Origin: an uncultured Salinimicrobium sp.
GTDB lineage: Bacteria > Bacteroidota > Bacteroidia > Flavobacteriales > Flavobacteriaceae
Length of the DNA: 64,000 bases
Reading direction: 5' to 3'
Assembly (NCBI GenBank): GCA_946887075.1
Contig: CAMPKA010000003.1
Coordinates: 124,001 to 188,000 of the forward strand
The notes under the pieces were generated by a model. It saw nothing but the letters and a program-made list of their open reading frames with translations, did not search any database and was not told the origin of the DNA. Positions 27,610-36,159 of the stretch are shown in pieces. The position numbers were made by a program, and so were the translations under genes. Each line of letters begins with the position of its first letter. Position 1 is the first letter of the stretch.

Positions 27610-29001
27610 ATGAGCAAATATGATATTATTGTTTTAGGAAGTGGCCCAGGGGGCTATGTAACGGCCATCCGCGCCTCACAACTTGGTTTCAAAACCGCAA
27701 TAGTGGAGAAAGAGAATCTCGGAGGAGTATGTCTGAACTGGGGATGTATTCCAACAAAAGCGCTCTTGAAAAGTGCACAGGTTTTTGAGTATCTCCAACA
27801 TGCCGAAGACTACGGCCTTGCTGTGGGAAAAGCTGACAAAGATTTCTCCTCGGTAATAAAAAGAAGCAGAAACGTTGCTGATGGCATGAGCAAAGGTGTG
27901 CAGTTCCTAATGAAGAAGAATAAGATCGATGTGCTAGAGGGATTTGGGAAGCTCAAACCGGGAAAGAAAATCGAGGTAACTGGCAAGGATAACAAGAAAA
28001 ATGAGTTTACTGCGGATCATATTATCATTGCTACAGGAGCCAGATCAAGAGAGTTACCGAATTTGCCCCAGGACGGAAAAAAAGTGATAGGATACCGGCA
28101 GGCGCTAACGCTTCCTGAACAACCAAAATCTATGATCGTAGTGGGTTCAGGAGCAATCGGCGTGGAGTTTGCCTATTTCTACAAAGCCATGGGCACGGAC
28201 GTGACAATCGTGGAATTCCTTCCTAATCTGGTGCCACTTGAAGATGAGGAAGTCTCCAAGCAGTTTGAAAGAAGTTTCAAGAAATCCGGCATTAAAGTGA
28301 TGACCAGTTCCTCAGTGGAAAGTGTAGACACCTCTGGGAAATCAGTCAAAGCGAAAGTGAAGACCAAGAAGGGAGAGGAAACCCTGGAGGCAGATGTTGT
28401 TCTTTCTGCCGTGGGAATTAAAACGAACATCGAGAATATAGGGCTCGAAGAGCTCGGGATCAAGACAGATAAAGACAAGATTCTTGTCAATGACTGGTAT
28501 CAGACCAATGTCCAAGGGATCTACGCCATCGGTGATGTCGTTCATGGGCCCGCTCTTGCTCATGTAGCTTCAGCAGAGGGTATAACCTGTGTAGAAAAAA
28601 TAAAGGGCCTCCATGTAGAACCCATCGACTACGGTAATATCCCTGGATGTACCTATGCTTCTCCCGAGATCGCCTCAGTAGGCATGACAGAGAAGCAGGC
28701 CAGAGAGGCAGGTTACGATCTAAAGGTGGGAAAATTTCCTTTTTCCGCATCGGGAAAGGCCAAGGCCGCAGGAACCCCGGAAGGTTTTGTCAAGGTCATT
28801 TTTGATGCCAAATATGGAGAATGGCTAGGTTGCCACATGATAGGAGCAGGAGTAACCGATATGATAGCGGAGGCCGTTCTCGGCCGTAAACTTGAAACTA
28901 CCGGACATGAGGTTCTGAAAGCCATACACCCCCACCCTACTATGAGTGAAGCAGTGATGGAAGCCGTGGCGGATGCCTACGGTGAGGTCATTCACCTCTA
29001 A
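27610..29001 (+). CDS. lpdA: dihydrolipoyl dehydrogenase
   Basis: A 463-residue flavoprotein (E3) that reoxidizes dihydrolipoamide in 2-oxo-acid dehydrogenase complexes and the glycine cleavage system, passing electrons to NAD. The FAD-binding GSGPGGY loop is at residues 10-16, the redox disulfide is Cys41-Cys46 (GGVCLNWGCIPTKAL), the NAD site is VVGSGAIGVEFAYFY, and the C-terminal dimerization domain has the catalytic HPHPTMSEAVMEA motif. No E1 or E2 genes are nearby, so which complex it serves cannot be said. The 190 nt before it hold no gene I can support. Confidence 0.95.
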   Translation: MSKYDIIVLGSGPGGYVTAIRASQLGFKTAIVEKENLGGVCLNWGCIPTKALLKSAQVFEYLQHAEDYGLAVGKADKDFSSVIKRSRNVADGMSKGVQFLMKKNKIDVLEGFGKLKPGKKIEVTGKDNKKNEFTADHIIIATGARSRELPNLPQDGKKVIGYRQALTLPEQPKSMIVVGSGAIGVEFAYFYKAMGTDVTIVEFLPNLVPLEDEEVSKQFERSFKKSGIKVMTSSSVESVDTSGKSVKAKVKTKKGEETLEADVVLSAVGIKTNIENIGLEELGIKTDKDKILVNDWYQTNVQGIYAIGDVVHGPALAHVASAEGITCVEKIKGLHVEPIDYGNIPGCTYASPEIASVGMTEKQAREAGYDLKVGKFPFSASGKAKAAGTPEGFVKVIFDAKYGEWLGCHMIGAGVTDMIAEAVLGRKLETTGHEVLKAIHPHPTMSEAVMEAVADAYGEVIHL

Positions 29002-29023
29002 TCCCGTAAACATGGATATCTGC

Positions 29024-29055
29024 AAAACCCTGGCACTCCAGGGTTTTGGTTTTTA
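29024..29055. terminator. bidirectional terminator between lpdA and the AAA+ gene
   Basis: AAAACCCTGG (29024-29033) pairs perfectly with CCAGGGTTTT (29038-29047) over a 4-nt loop, with T-rich flanks on both strands. It serves lpdA, and its reverse reading can end the convergent AAA+/VWA operon, whose stop codon is at 29053. Confidence 0.85.
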
Positions 29056-30516
29056 TAACTCCCGTAGAAAATTTCCATAAACGTCCCTGAATTCTGTTCC
29101 TGAGGCAAACCGCCGCTTTGTAAGCTTCTGAGCCTCCACAAGACCCCAGAGGATAAATTCCTTTAGAAAATACTTTTCCCTTTTCGGGGTCTGAGGAAGA
29201 TATCGTTCCAGAAGATCTTCCAAGGCCGGAATATCATCCAGGGCCTTTTTATACTCCCTTTCCGGATATTCATCCAAAAGGCGGAATTCCGTCTGTCCCA
29301 GGAACCACTCCACTATATCCTCATAGGGATCCTCATCCTCAGGTTTAGAAAGCTTTTCTATTTTGGGAAAGCGCTTGAAAAACAAGGTCAAAATCGCACT
29401 TCCTAAAAGTTCAAAAGCCACCGCAGGTCCGCCTTCCTGCTCCCCTTCGTAAACCAGCTCTATTTTTCCCGTAATAGCAGGAATGACGCCAAGGAAATCA
29501 CTGAGACGTACTGTGGCCTTTTTTTCATTGTTCCTGACTGCCCTTCGTTCCGCAGCACTGATCAGATTCTCGTAGGCAGTGATACTCATTCTTGCGCTTA
29601 CGCCGCTCCTCTGGTCGATCATTTCATTGTCCCTAGCCTCAAAACCAATTTGCTCAATCAGGTCTTTAGCTAGATCAGGAACAAAAATATTGTCGATTTG
29701 CCACTGATCCAAACGTACTTCCTGAGCGGTTATCTCTTTTGCAGTACTCAGCTCCGAGGGATAATGCGTCAGGATTTGGGATCCTATCCTGTCCTTCAGC
29801 GGTGTCACGATACTTCCTCGATTGGTGTAATCCTCAGGATTGGCAGTAAAAACAAATTCAGTATCCAAAGGCAGTCTTAATTTGAAGCCTCTGATCTGAA
29901 TATCCCCCTCCTGGAGAATATTGAAAAGGGCCACCTGGATTCTAGGCTGCAGATCAGGAAGCTCGTTGATCACAAAGATACACCGGTTAGCTCTTGGGAT
30001 CATTCCGTAGTGGATCACCCTGTCATCCGCATAGCTCAGACGCAAATTTGCAGCCTTAATGGGATCGACATCCCCGATGATATCCGCAATTGTTACATCC
30101 GGGGTCGCCAGTTTTTCAAAGAACCGCTCTGTTCTATGGAGCCAGCCGATGGAAAGGTCATCTCCCTTCTCACTAAGTGCTTCCTTTGCGGTTCGGGAGA
30201 TTGGCCGGAAGGGATCATCATTGATTTCGGAACCTGCGACTATTGGGATCCATTGGTCCAGCAGATTGACCATCATTCTGGCCAGGCGTGTCTTGGCCTG
30301 CCCTCTTAGCCCGAGGAAGTTGATGTTGTGACGGGATAAGATCGCCCGCTCCAGTTCAGGGATCACGGTATCCTCATAACCGAATATCCCAGGGAAAGGC
30401 TGCTCTTTCTTTTTGATCTTCTGTAACAGGTTATGGCGTAATTCATCTTTTATACTTTTATAGGAATAGCCTGAGGCTTTTAATTCCCCCAGGGTACTTA
30501 TTTGAGGTTTTTCCAT
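29053..30516 (-). CDS. AAA+ ATPase, magnesium-chelatase-I-like, Asn in Walker B
   Basis: A 487-residue AAA+ ATPase of the chelatase-I/MoxR clade, often labelled magnesium chelatase or sigma-54 interacting although neither process is supported here. Walker A is GLRGQAKT near residues 69-76. Walker B reads VINELPDL, with Asn184 where Asp is usual; the adjacent Glu is kept. A second conserved region is TANPEDYTNRGSIVTPLKDR. The C-terminus is helical. The partner VWA gene lies directly upstream in the same operon (34-nt gap). Such pairs usually remodel a metal-dependent substrate. An alternative start upstream (30594) overlaps the VWA gene; 30516 is chosen. Confidence 0.82.
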   Translation of the reverse strand: MEKPQISTLGELKASGYSYKSIKDELRHNLLQKIKKKEQPFPGIFGYEDTVIPELERAILSRHNINFLGLRGQAKTRLARMMVNLLDQWIPIVAGSEINDDPFRPISRTAKEALSEKGDDLSIGWLHRTERFFEKLATPDVTIADIIGDVDPIKAANLRLSYADDRVIHYGMIPRANRCIFVINELPDLQPRIQVALFNILQEGDIQIRGFKLRLPLDTEFVFTANPEDYTNRGSIVTPLKDRIGSQILTHYPSELSTAKEITAQEVRLDQWQIDNIFVPDLAKDLIEQIGFEARDNEMIDQRSGVSARMSITAYENLISAAERRAVRNNEKKATVRLSDFLGVIPAITGKIELVYEGEQEGGPAVAFELLGSAILTLFFKRFPKIEKLSKPEDEDPYEDIVEWFLGQTEFRLLDEYPEREYKKALDDIPALEDLLERYLPQTPKREKYFLKEFILWGLVEAQKLTKRRFASGTEFRDVYGNFLREL

Positions 30517-30550
30517 GATGGATTTTTGATGTAGAAAATTCGACTTGCCT

Positions 30551-31660
30551 TCAACTTCTGATTCTTTTCCTCCGATTGTTTTCATAATCTTCAAGAATCA
30601 TTTCTCCCAGACCTTTTAAACCTGTGAAAAAAGCTTTTCCCTGGTTAGCCGCGGTAAACTCCCGTACGAATCGCTCCAGGTAAGGATCCTGAGCTATCAT
30701 AAATGTCGTAATCGGAATTCTGAGTTTTTTTGCCCGGCTCGCAGTATGATAACATTTTTCCACGATGTAGGGGTCCAGTCCCACACTGTTCTTATAGTAG
30801 TTCCCATCCCGCTCCCGAATACAGCTTGGTTTTCCATCGGTAATCATAAAAATCTGCCTGTTGGCATCTCGTTTTCTTCGCAGGAGGTCCATGGCCAATT
30901 CCAGTCCCGCGACAGTGTTGGTGTGATAGGGACCCACCTCGAGATACGGAAGGTCCTTAAGGGATACTGTCCAGGCATCATTACCAAAAACCAGAATGTC
31001 CAAGGTATCGCGGGAATATTGAGTGGTGATGTATTCGGCCAAGGCCATAGCCACCTTTTTTGCCGGTGTAATACGATCTTCCCCATAAAGGATCATGCTG
31101 TGACTGATATCGATCATTAAGACGGTACTCATTTTGCTTTTATGATGCGTCTCCTCGACAACAAGGTCTTCCTCTCTCAGTTGAAGTTTTCCATTACCTG
31201 AATTGAGATGGGCATTGCGTAAGGATTCAGTTACGGAAATCCTGTCAAGCGGATCTCCGTAGCTATAGCCCCGGTATTCCCCAGTATGTTCATCACCAGA
31301 TCCCACTTTCCTGGTGAAATGGTCCCCAGGACGGGTCTTTCGCAACTTCCCGAAAATCTGCTCAAGGGCATGTTGTCTTATGGCGCGCTCGGTCTTGTGG
31401 GTTAAAGTGGCGGCTGAAGCTCCTCCTGGTCTGACTTCTTCCCTGATATATCCTTTGTTCTTCAGGTCCTCGATGAACTGATCTACAGAATAATCTTCTC
31501 CCGAGATCTGGTATTCCTCATCAAGCTGCCGCAACCATTCTATAGCCTCCTCGAAATCTCCGGAGGTGTGGGTAATCAACTCCATGAAGATCTCCAAAAG
31601 CTTTTCGAAAGGAGTTTTATGCTCCTCCTGATAATTTGAAAAAACAAAACCCTTCTTCAT
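30551..31660 (-). CDS. VWA domain protein, partner of the AAA+ ATPase
   Basis: A 369-residue protein with a C-terminal von Willebrand A domain. A complete MIDAS metal site is visible: DISHS (MIDISHSM), a Thr in YHTNTVAG and Asp in MITDGKPS. The N-terminal half is helical and basic, with conserved segments such as RKVGSGDEHTGEYRGYSYGDPLDRI. It is first in a two-gene unit with the AAA+ ATPase, the arrangement of chelatase D/I and MoxR/VWA pairs. It probably recruits the substrate to the ATPase ring. No cofactor-biosynthesis gene lies nearby, so porphyrin chelation is unlikely. Confidence 0.85.
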   Translation of the reverse strand: MKKGFVFSNYQEEHKTPFEKLLEIFMELITHTSGDFEEAIEWLRQLDEEYQISGEDYSVDQFIEDLKNKGYIREEVRPGGASAATLTHKTERAIRQHALEQIFGKLRKTRPGDHFTRKVGSGDEHTGEYRGYSYGDPLDRISVTESLRNAHLNSGNGKLQLREEDLVVEETHHKSKMSTVLMIDISHSMILYGEDRITPAKKVAMALAEYITTQYSRDTLDILVFGNDAWTVSLKDLPYLEVGPYHTNTVAGLELAMDLLRRKRDANRQIFMITDGKPSCIRERDGNYYKNSVGLDPYIVEKCYHTASRAKKLRIPITTFMIAQDPYLERFVREFTAANQGKAFFTGLKGLGEMILEDYENNRRKRIRS

Positions 31661-31749
31661 ATTCCCGTTGTAAGATTTCTAAAGTTAAGCGAAAGCCTCA
31701 AAAACCGGTTCTTCAGAAAACTAATTTTGTGTTAAGGTGGTAAAGTCGT

Positions 31750-32487
31750 TCAAGGAATCGGCAATAAATCACAATACCAGAACCTGCTGCTCCAGGAGTG
31801 GCCTTTAACCTCTGAGCCATCCGCAGTCTTACCTGATTCGAAGTTCACTTCCCGAATCTTTCCCTTTTGAAAATCCACGGGATTTCGAAAACCGGGTCCA
31901 TCAAAGACAAAGCTGTGATATTCCCCATTTTCACCTGCAGGATCAACATTCGGGGGAAGTTCCAGTAGAAAATCACGATCTATAATTCTACCACAAAAGG
32001 ATTTATCTAATTTGGAAGCATCCACACATACAGTTACCGCCTTGAACCCGAGACGAATCACTTCCTCCACGACTGCAACAGGGGAATTCATCCACAAGGG
32101 GAATAATGCTTCAAGACCTACCTTTTTAAGCTGGTTTGTACGGTAACTTCGGATATCTTCCAGGTGGATATCTCCGAATATTCCGTGGGTGAAACCCTGG
32201 TCCTTAAGAAGAGACATCTCTCTGTACATGATGCTGTTATAAACTTCCGTAGCGGGTGTTGCCCCAATAGGAATCTCCAATAAACAAATCCCTAAACTTT
32301 CAGCCTGTTTCCTTAATAGCGCCGATCTCAAACCATGCATACTAACGCTTCCCTCCTCACTGTTTACTGTGGTTACTAACTTCTCCACCCTGTAGACATT
32401 TTCCTGCCTAACCCGATAGAGCGCAAGGGCAGCATCCTTGCCTGAACTCCAGTTCAGAAATACTTTCCCTGGTTCTTCAGCGGTCAT
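31750..32487 (-). CDS. Dph6-like ATP pyrophosphatase (DUF71 family)
   Basis: A 245-residue N-type ATP pyrophosphatase of the Dph6/DUF71 group, which in archaea and eukaryotes amidates diphthine on elongation factor 2. The PP-loop NWSSGKDAALAL is intact and the family motif GENGEYHSFVFDGP is present near the C-terminus. Bacteria lack diphthamide, so the bacterial enzymes must amidate or activate something else; the substrate is unknown. It lies 6 nt downstream of aroQ on the same strand and is probably co-transcribed with it. Confidence 0.82.
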   Translation of the reverse strand: MTAEEPGKVFLNWSSGKDAALALYRVRQENVYRVEKLVTTVNSEEGSVSMHGLRSALLRKQAESLGICLLEIPIGATPATEVYNSIMYREMSLLKDQGFTHGIFGDIHLEDIRSYRTNQLKKVGLEALFPLWMNSPVAVVEEVIRLGFKAVTVCVDASKLDKSFCGRIIDRDFLLELPPNVDPAGENGEYHSFVFDGPGFRNPVDFQKGKIREVNFESGKTADGSEVKGHSWSSRFWYCDLLPIP

Positions 32488-32493
32488 AGTCGA

Positions 32494-32907
32494 TCAGGAA
32501 AAGCTCCGGATGGCAAGGGAATAGCTCTGGAGGCCAAATCCCATGATGACGCCTTTAGCATGCGGTGCTATGAAGGAACTGTGACGGAATTCTTCTCTTG
32601 AGAAGGTATTGGAAATATGGACTTCCACTACCGGAGTCTCAATCGCCTTTACCGCATCGCCTATGCCTACCGAAGTATGGGTGTAGGCAGCTGCATTGAG
32701 GACTACGCCATCGAAACTCTCATTGGCCTGCTGTAGTCGGGTAATGATCTCCCCTTCGATGTTCGACTGAAAAAAATCAAGATCGTGTTCAGGAAAAATG
32801 CTTTGAAGCTCTTCAAAATAGTCCACAAACCCCCTGGAGCCATAGATTTCGGGTTCCCGGGTACCCAGTAAATTCAGGTTTGGTCCGTTGATAATCAATA
32901 TTTTCAT
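32494..32907 (-). CDS. aroQ: type II 3-dehydroquinate dehydratase
   Basis: A 137-residue enzyme making 3-dehydroshikimate in the shikimate pathway. Family motifs are all present: MKILIINGPNLNLLG, then REPEIYG with the catalytic Tyr, FFQSNIEGEIITRLQ, GVVLNAAAYTHTSVGI and PVVEVHISN. The C-terminus (FIAPHAKGVIMGFGLQSYSLA) also fits. Length matches the dodecameric type II family (about 145). The DUF71 gene follows 6 nt downstream. Confidence 0.94.
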   Translation of the reverse strand: MKILIINGPNLNLLGTREPEIYGSRGFVDYFEELQSIFPEHDLDFFQSNIEGEIITRLQQANESFDGVVLNAAAYTHTSVGIGDAVKAIETPVVEVHISNTFSREEFRHSSFIAPHAKGVIMGFGLQSYSLAIRSFS

Positions 32908-32926
32908 AATGGCTAAAAATAACTAA

Positions 32927-32952
32927 AAAGGGTGGAATTTCTTCCACCCTTT
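32927..32952 (-). terminator. intrinsic terminator after the outer-membrane barrel gene
   Basis: AAAGGGTGGAA (32927-32937) pairs perfectly with TTCCACCCTTT (32942-32952) over a 4-nt loop. Read on the minus strand the stem runs into TTTTTAGTTA, ending transcription from the barrel gene just before aroQ. Confidence 0.85.
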
Positions 32953-32973
32953 ATCAGATTCTCCAAAACCTGG

Positions 32974-33564
32974 TTAGAACAAGAATCCAACCCCGGCCTG
33001 GATTACTGAATTTTTAGCATCATCTCCGTCGTTATCAGAAATCTCGGTCATCCCGGCATTATACCTGCCGTAGATAAAAAAGTTCGACAGCTTGATGGCA
33101 GCCCCCAGACCCAGGCTTAGGTCTACCTTCTTGAAATTTTCGTCATCGAGATCGAAATCGCTATCCCCGTTACTGATTTCGCTGTTGACCAAAAAACCTG
33201 CCTGAGGTCCAGCCTCCAGGCTAAAACCATCAACAAGGTACACCTTGGCCAATAGCGGCACAGTCACATAGTCCAACCTGTATTCCAGATCATCCATACC
33301 TTCAATATCCGTAATATCATATCCCTGAGCGGAATAAAGAACCTCCGGCTGAATGGAGAAACGGTCCGAAACCGGCACTTCTGCTAAAAGTCCGAGGTGA
33401 TAGGCTGTTCGGGCTTTGGCATCTCCTTCAAAATCCGAAAATCCGTCCCCGGAGAAAGTAGAAAAATTCACTCCTCCCTTGGCTCCGAAATAAACGTACT
33501 CCTGAGCGTTCAGGAATGCCGTACTGAAAATCATAGTCGCGATGACCATTAAGGACTTTTTCAT
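32974..33564 (-). CDS. outer-membrane beta-barrel (porin-family) protein
   Basis: A 196-residue exported protein with signal peptide MKKSLMVIATMIFSTAFLNA. The mature part alternates polar and hydrophobic residues in strands (YVYFGAKGGVNFSTFSG, FSIQPEVLYSAQGYDI, VSLEAGPQAGFLV-like segments) and ends in aromatic GVGFLF, the pattern of a PorT/OmpW-like 8-strand barrel. It should sit in the outer membrane. A TACATTTG box lies at 33588-33595 on the minus strand. Ligand and partners are unknown. Confidence 0.85.
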   Translation of the reverse strand: MKKSLMVIATMIFSTAFLNAQEYVYFGAKGGVNFSTFSGDGFSDFEGDAKARTAYHLGLLAEVPVSDRFSIQPEVLYSAQGYDITDIEGMDDLEYRLDYVTVPLLAKVYLVDGFSLEAGPQAGFLVNSEISNGDSDFDLDDENFKKVDLSLGLGAAIKLSNFFIYGRYNAGMTEISDNDGDDAKNSVIQAGVGFLF

Positions 33565-33587
33565 ATCGTGTAGTTTAAAAGTTTGAA

Positions 33588-33595
33588 CAAATGTA
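33588..33595 (-). promoter_or_regulatory. -7 box of the outer-membrane barrel gene
   Basis: On the minus strand TACATTTG matches TAnnTTTG and lies 23 nt before the start codon. A TTG lies 16 nt further upstream, slightly short of the usual spacing. Confidence 0.5.
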
Positions 33596-33661
33596 GGAAT
33601 GAGGGTGTTAACAAAATTAAAGTTTATACTAAATAAATGGTAATTGCCGCCTCAAAGCCTG

Positions 33662-33669
33662 TATCTTTA
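33662..33669 (+). promoter_or_regulatory. -7 box directly before xerD
   Basis: TATCTTTA differs from the consensus in the last base only and ends 4 nt before the xerD ATG, the same spacing as for the SpoU gene and relA/spoT. A leaderless transcript is likely. Confidence 0.45.
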
Positions 33670-33673
33670 GCTT

Positions 33674-34570
33674 ATGGAATGGCATAAAGCGGTGTCTGAT
33701 TACCGGCATTACTTAAGAATCGAAAGAGGTCTCTCCGATAATACCCTCATCAATTACACCTTTGACCTGGAGAAATTGATCTCCTATTTGCTGAGCAACG
33801 GAATATCCGCGTCTCCGGAAAAAATTTCTCAGGAACATCTTCAGGATTTCATCTATTCCATGGCCAAGGAAATGCATCCCCGGTCCCAATCCAGGCTTAT
33901 CTCCTCCTTGAGAAGCTTTTTTAATTACCTGCTATTCGAGGATTATCGCACGGAAAATCCGATGGATCTGATTGAATCACCTAAAATCGGAAGAAAGCTA
34001 CCCACTACCCTCTCTACCGCGGAAATCGACCTGTTGATCCAAGCCATAGATCTCTCCAGGTCTGAAGGGGAAAGAAACAGAGCGATAATAGAAACCCTCT
34101 ATGGGTGTGGTCTGCGCGTCTCTGAACTCACAGCGCTCCGGCTTTCCGACCTTTTTTTCGAGGAGGATTTCATCAGGGTCACCGGAAAAGGCAGTAAACA
34201 GCGGTTGGTGCCGATATCGGCAGTCACCAAAAAATATATTGGCCTCTATATCCATCATGTGAGGAATCACCAGAAATCAGCAAAGGATTCTGAGGATACG
34301 CTTTTTCTGAATCGGAGAGGAAGACAGTTGTCCAGAGCCATGATTTTCTCCCTGGTCAGACAACTTTCTGAAAAAGCGGGAATCCGAAAAAAAATAAGCC
34401 CGCATACCTTCAGACATTCTTTTGCCACACATCTTCTCGAAAATGGTGCGGATTTAAGGGCGATCCAGCAAATGCTGGGACACGAGAGTATCACCACTAC
34501 GGAGATTTATGTCCATATGGACAGAAAACACCTGAAGACGGTAATGGAGCAGTTCCATCCCAGACGGTGA
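33674..34570 (+). CDS. xerD: tyrosine recombinase XerD
   Basis: A 298-residue site-specific tyrosine recombinase. The N-terminal SAM-like DNA-binding domain spans about residues 1-95, followed by the catalytic domain with Arg148 (GCGLRVSEL), Lys172 (TGKGSKQR), His244-xx-Arg247 (HTFRHSF), His270 (MLGHESITTT) and the nucleophile Tyr279. The set is complete and the length is that of chromosomal XerD, which resolves chromosome dimers at dif. No attachment-site repeats flank it, so a housekeeping role fits better than a mobile-element integrase. Confidence 0.9.
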   Translation: MEWHKAVSDYRHYLRIERGLSDNTLINYTFDLEKLISYLLSNGISASPEKISQEHLQDFIYSMAKEMHPRSQSRLISSLRSFFNYLLFEDYRTENPMDLIESPKIGRKLPTTLSTAEIDLLIQAIDLSRSEGERNRAIIETLYGCGLRVSELTALRLSDLFFEEDFIRVTGKGSKQRLVPISAVTKKYIGLYIHHVRNHQKSAKDSEDTLFLNRRGRQLSRAMIFSLVRQLSEKAGIRKKISPHTFRHSFATHLLENGADLRAIQQMLGHESITTTEIYVHMDRKHLKTVMEQFHPRR

Positions 34571-34651
34571 CTCCTAAACTTGTCCTAAAAGCTCCAGTTT
34601 GTTTTTGCAAAAGGTATTTCCTACTTAATTTCATTGGAAACTTAGGACGGA

Positions 34652-35599
34652 ATGGAATACCTGAAATTCAGAAATGGGGATAAACTTCCTGCAATCGGAT
34701 TGGGAACATGGAAAAGCAGCAAGGGCAAGGTCGGGGCCGCTGTGAAGATGGCCTTGAACTCAGGCTATCGCCATATCGACTGTGCAGCCACCTATGGAAA
34801 TGAACCGGAAATCGGAGAGGCACTCCGGGAGGTTTTATCCCAGGGAAAGATAAAACGTGAGGAGATCTGGATTACCTCTAAATTATGGAATGACTCCCAC
34901 AAAAGGGAAGATGTTCCTCAGGCATTAAAGAAGACACTGGACGACCTACAGCTCGAATATTTGGATCTTTACCTGATCCATTGGCCTGTAGCCTTTAAAA
35001 AAGGGATATCCTTTCCTAAAAAAGACGATGACTATCTTTCCCTGCAGGAGGTACCGATAAGGGAAACCTGGGAGGCAATGCTAAAGTGTAAGGATAAAGG
35101 GCTGACCAGGCATGTCGGGGTTTCGAATTTCAGCATTAAAAAAATGGAGGACCTTATGAAGGAAGCCAGAGAAATACCAGAAATGAACCAGGTAGAGATG
35201 CATCCTTATTTACAGCAACATGAACTTCTGGAATTCTGCAGAACAAATGATATTCATGTGACAGCGTACTCCCCTTTGGGAAGTGGAGACAGGATTGATG
35301 CTATGAAAGCCCCTGACGAACCTTCTTTGCTCCGGGATCCGATTATCGGCAAGATCGCCCTGAAACATGGCGTATCTTCCGCACAGGTTCTCATCAACTG
35401 GGCCGTTAGTCGAGGTACTGCCGTTATTCCAAAATCGACCTCTCAAGAGCATATCCTGGATAATCTGAAGAGTCTAAATTTTGAGCTGGATGAGGAGGAT
35501 CATAAAACAATAGCGGCAATAGGCAAAGATTTCAGGTATGTCAACGGGGAATTTTTTGTCACGCCGGGAAACCCTTATAACAACATATATGATCTCTAA
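34652..35599 (+). CDS. aldo/keto reductase
   Basis: A 315-residue NADPH-dependent oxidoreductase with a TIM-barrel fold. The catalytic tetrad is recognizable: Asp in HIDCAATYG, Tyr in ATYGNE, Lys in TSKLWN and His in LIHWPV. The C-terminal cofactor motif AVIPKSTSQEHILDNL is typical of AKRs and resembles aldehyde/alcohol reductases of the AKR1/AKR5 type. It overlaps no neighbour, and the hypothetical lipoprotein gene starts right after its stop codon. The physiological substrate is not evident. Confidence 0.92.
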   Translation: MEYLKFRNGDKLPAIGLGTWKSSKGKVGAAVKMALNSGYRHIDCAATYGNEPEIGEALREVLSQGKIKREEIWITSKLWNDSHKREDVPQALKKTLDDLQLEYLDLYLIHWPVAFKKGISFPKKDDDYLSLQEVPIRETWEAMLKCKDKGLTRHVGVSNFSIKKMEDLMKEAREIPEMNQVEMHPYLQQHELLEFCRTNDIHVTAYSPLGSGDRIDAMKAPDEPSLLRDPIIGKIALKHGVSSAQVLINWAVSRGTAVIPKSTSQEHILDNLKSLNFELDEEDHKTIAAIGKDFRYVNGEFFVTPGNPYNNIYDL

Positions 35600-35600
35600 A

Positions 35601-36056
35601 ATGCGAATTCAGAAAATGCTTTTTCTTCTCCTGATATCTGTGGTAACTGGATGTAAGGAAAACAGCAACCGAAAAGAACAAGTCGCAGAGAATGAGTGGA
35701 AGGAGCTGGCAGCCGAACTAGAAAGAGAACAGGAACGAAATGACTCCCTTGTTCTGTTGCTCCAGAAAAGCAGTCTTGCCACTGAATTTCCTGTTCTGTT
35801 CCCAAAAAGTTTTGACACCATTGCAGATCCTGAAGGCTTTATTATCGATGCCCTTCGAAGCCGAAAAGATCTTATCCCCAAAGATCCCGTTTTGGGAGGA
35901 ACAATGCAGTTCCGGCAAATTGATGTCATCACCGAAGACTGGGTTCTGGCCACTTATGAAGACGGTCATATTCAGGGGAAATCGATATATCAGTACAGGT
36001 TACTTCCTGGGGGAACTCTTCGATTTGAACGTGTGGTTTCCACCGGGGAGAACTAA
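35601..36056 (+). CDS. hypothetical lipoprotein
   Basis: A 151-residue protein of unknown function beginning 1 nt after the aldo/keto reductase stop codon. A signal peptide ends at VVTGC, followed by an asparagine-rich linker and a coiled, acidic helix (AENEWKELAAELEREQERND). The remainder (PVLGGTMQFRQIDVITEDWVLATYEDGHIQGKS) looks like a small beta domain. An upstream start at 35538 overlaps the reductase gene and lacks the signal, so 35601 is used. No family recognized. Confidence 0.65.
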   Translation: MRIQKMLFLLLISVVTGCKENSNRKEQVAENEWKELAAELEREQERNDSLVLLLQKSSLATEFPVLFPKSFDTIADPEGFIIDALRSRKDLIPKDPVLGGTMQFRQIDVITEDWVLATYEDGHIQGKSIYQYRLLPGGTLRFERVVSTGEN

Positions 36057-36159
36057 CCTGTTCCTCTTCCCTGTAACGAACGTTATTGTTTTGCAAAACA
36101 GCCTTTTTCGCGGGTGAAAAATGGGTATATTCAAAGAGAATTTAAATAAGGAAAGCTTT

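Noticed and set aside
29053..30516. Sigma-54 activator or magnesium-chelatase subunit as the function of the AAA+ gene.
   Set aside because: The GAFTGA loop of sigma-54 activators is absent, and no tetrapyrrole genes are nearby; only the chelatase-I-like fold is supported.
33674..34570. Integrase of a mobile element.
   Set aside because: No cargo, attachment repeats or tRNA target flank it, and its length and motifs fit chromosomal XerD.
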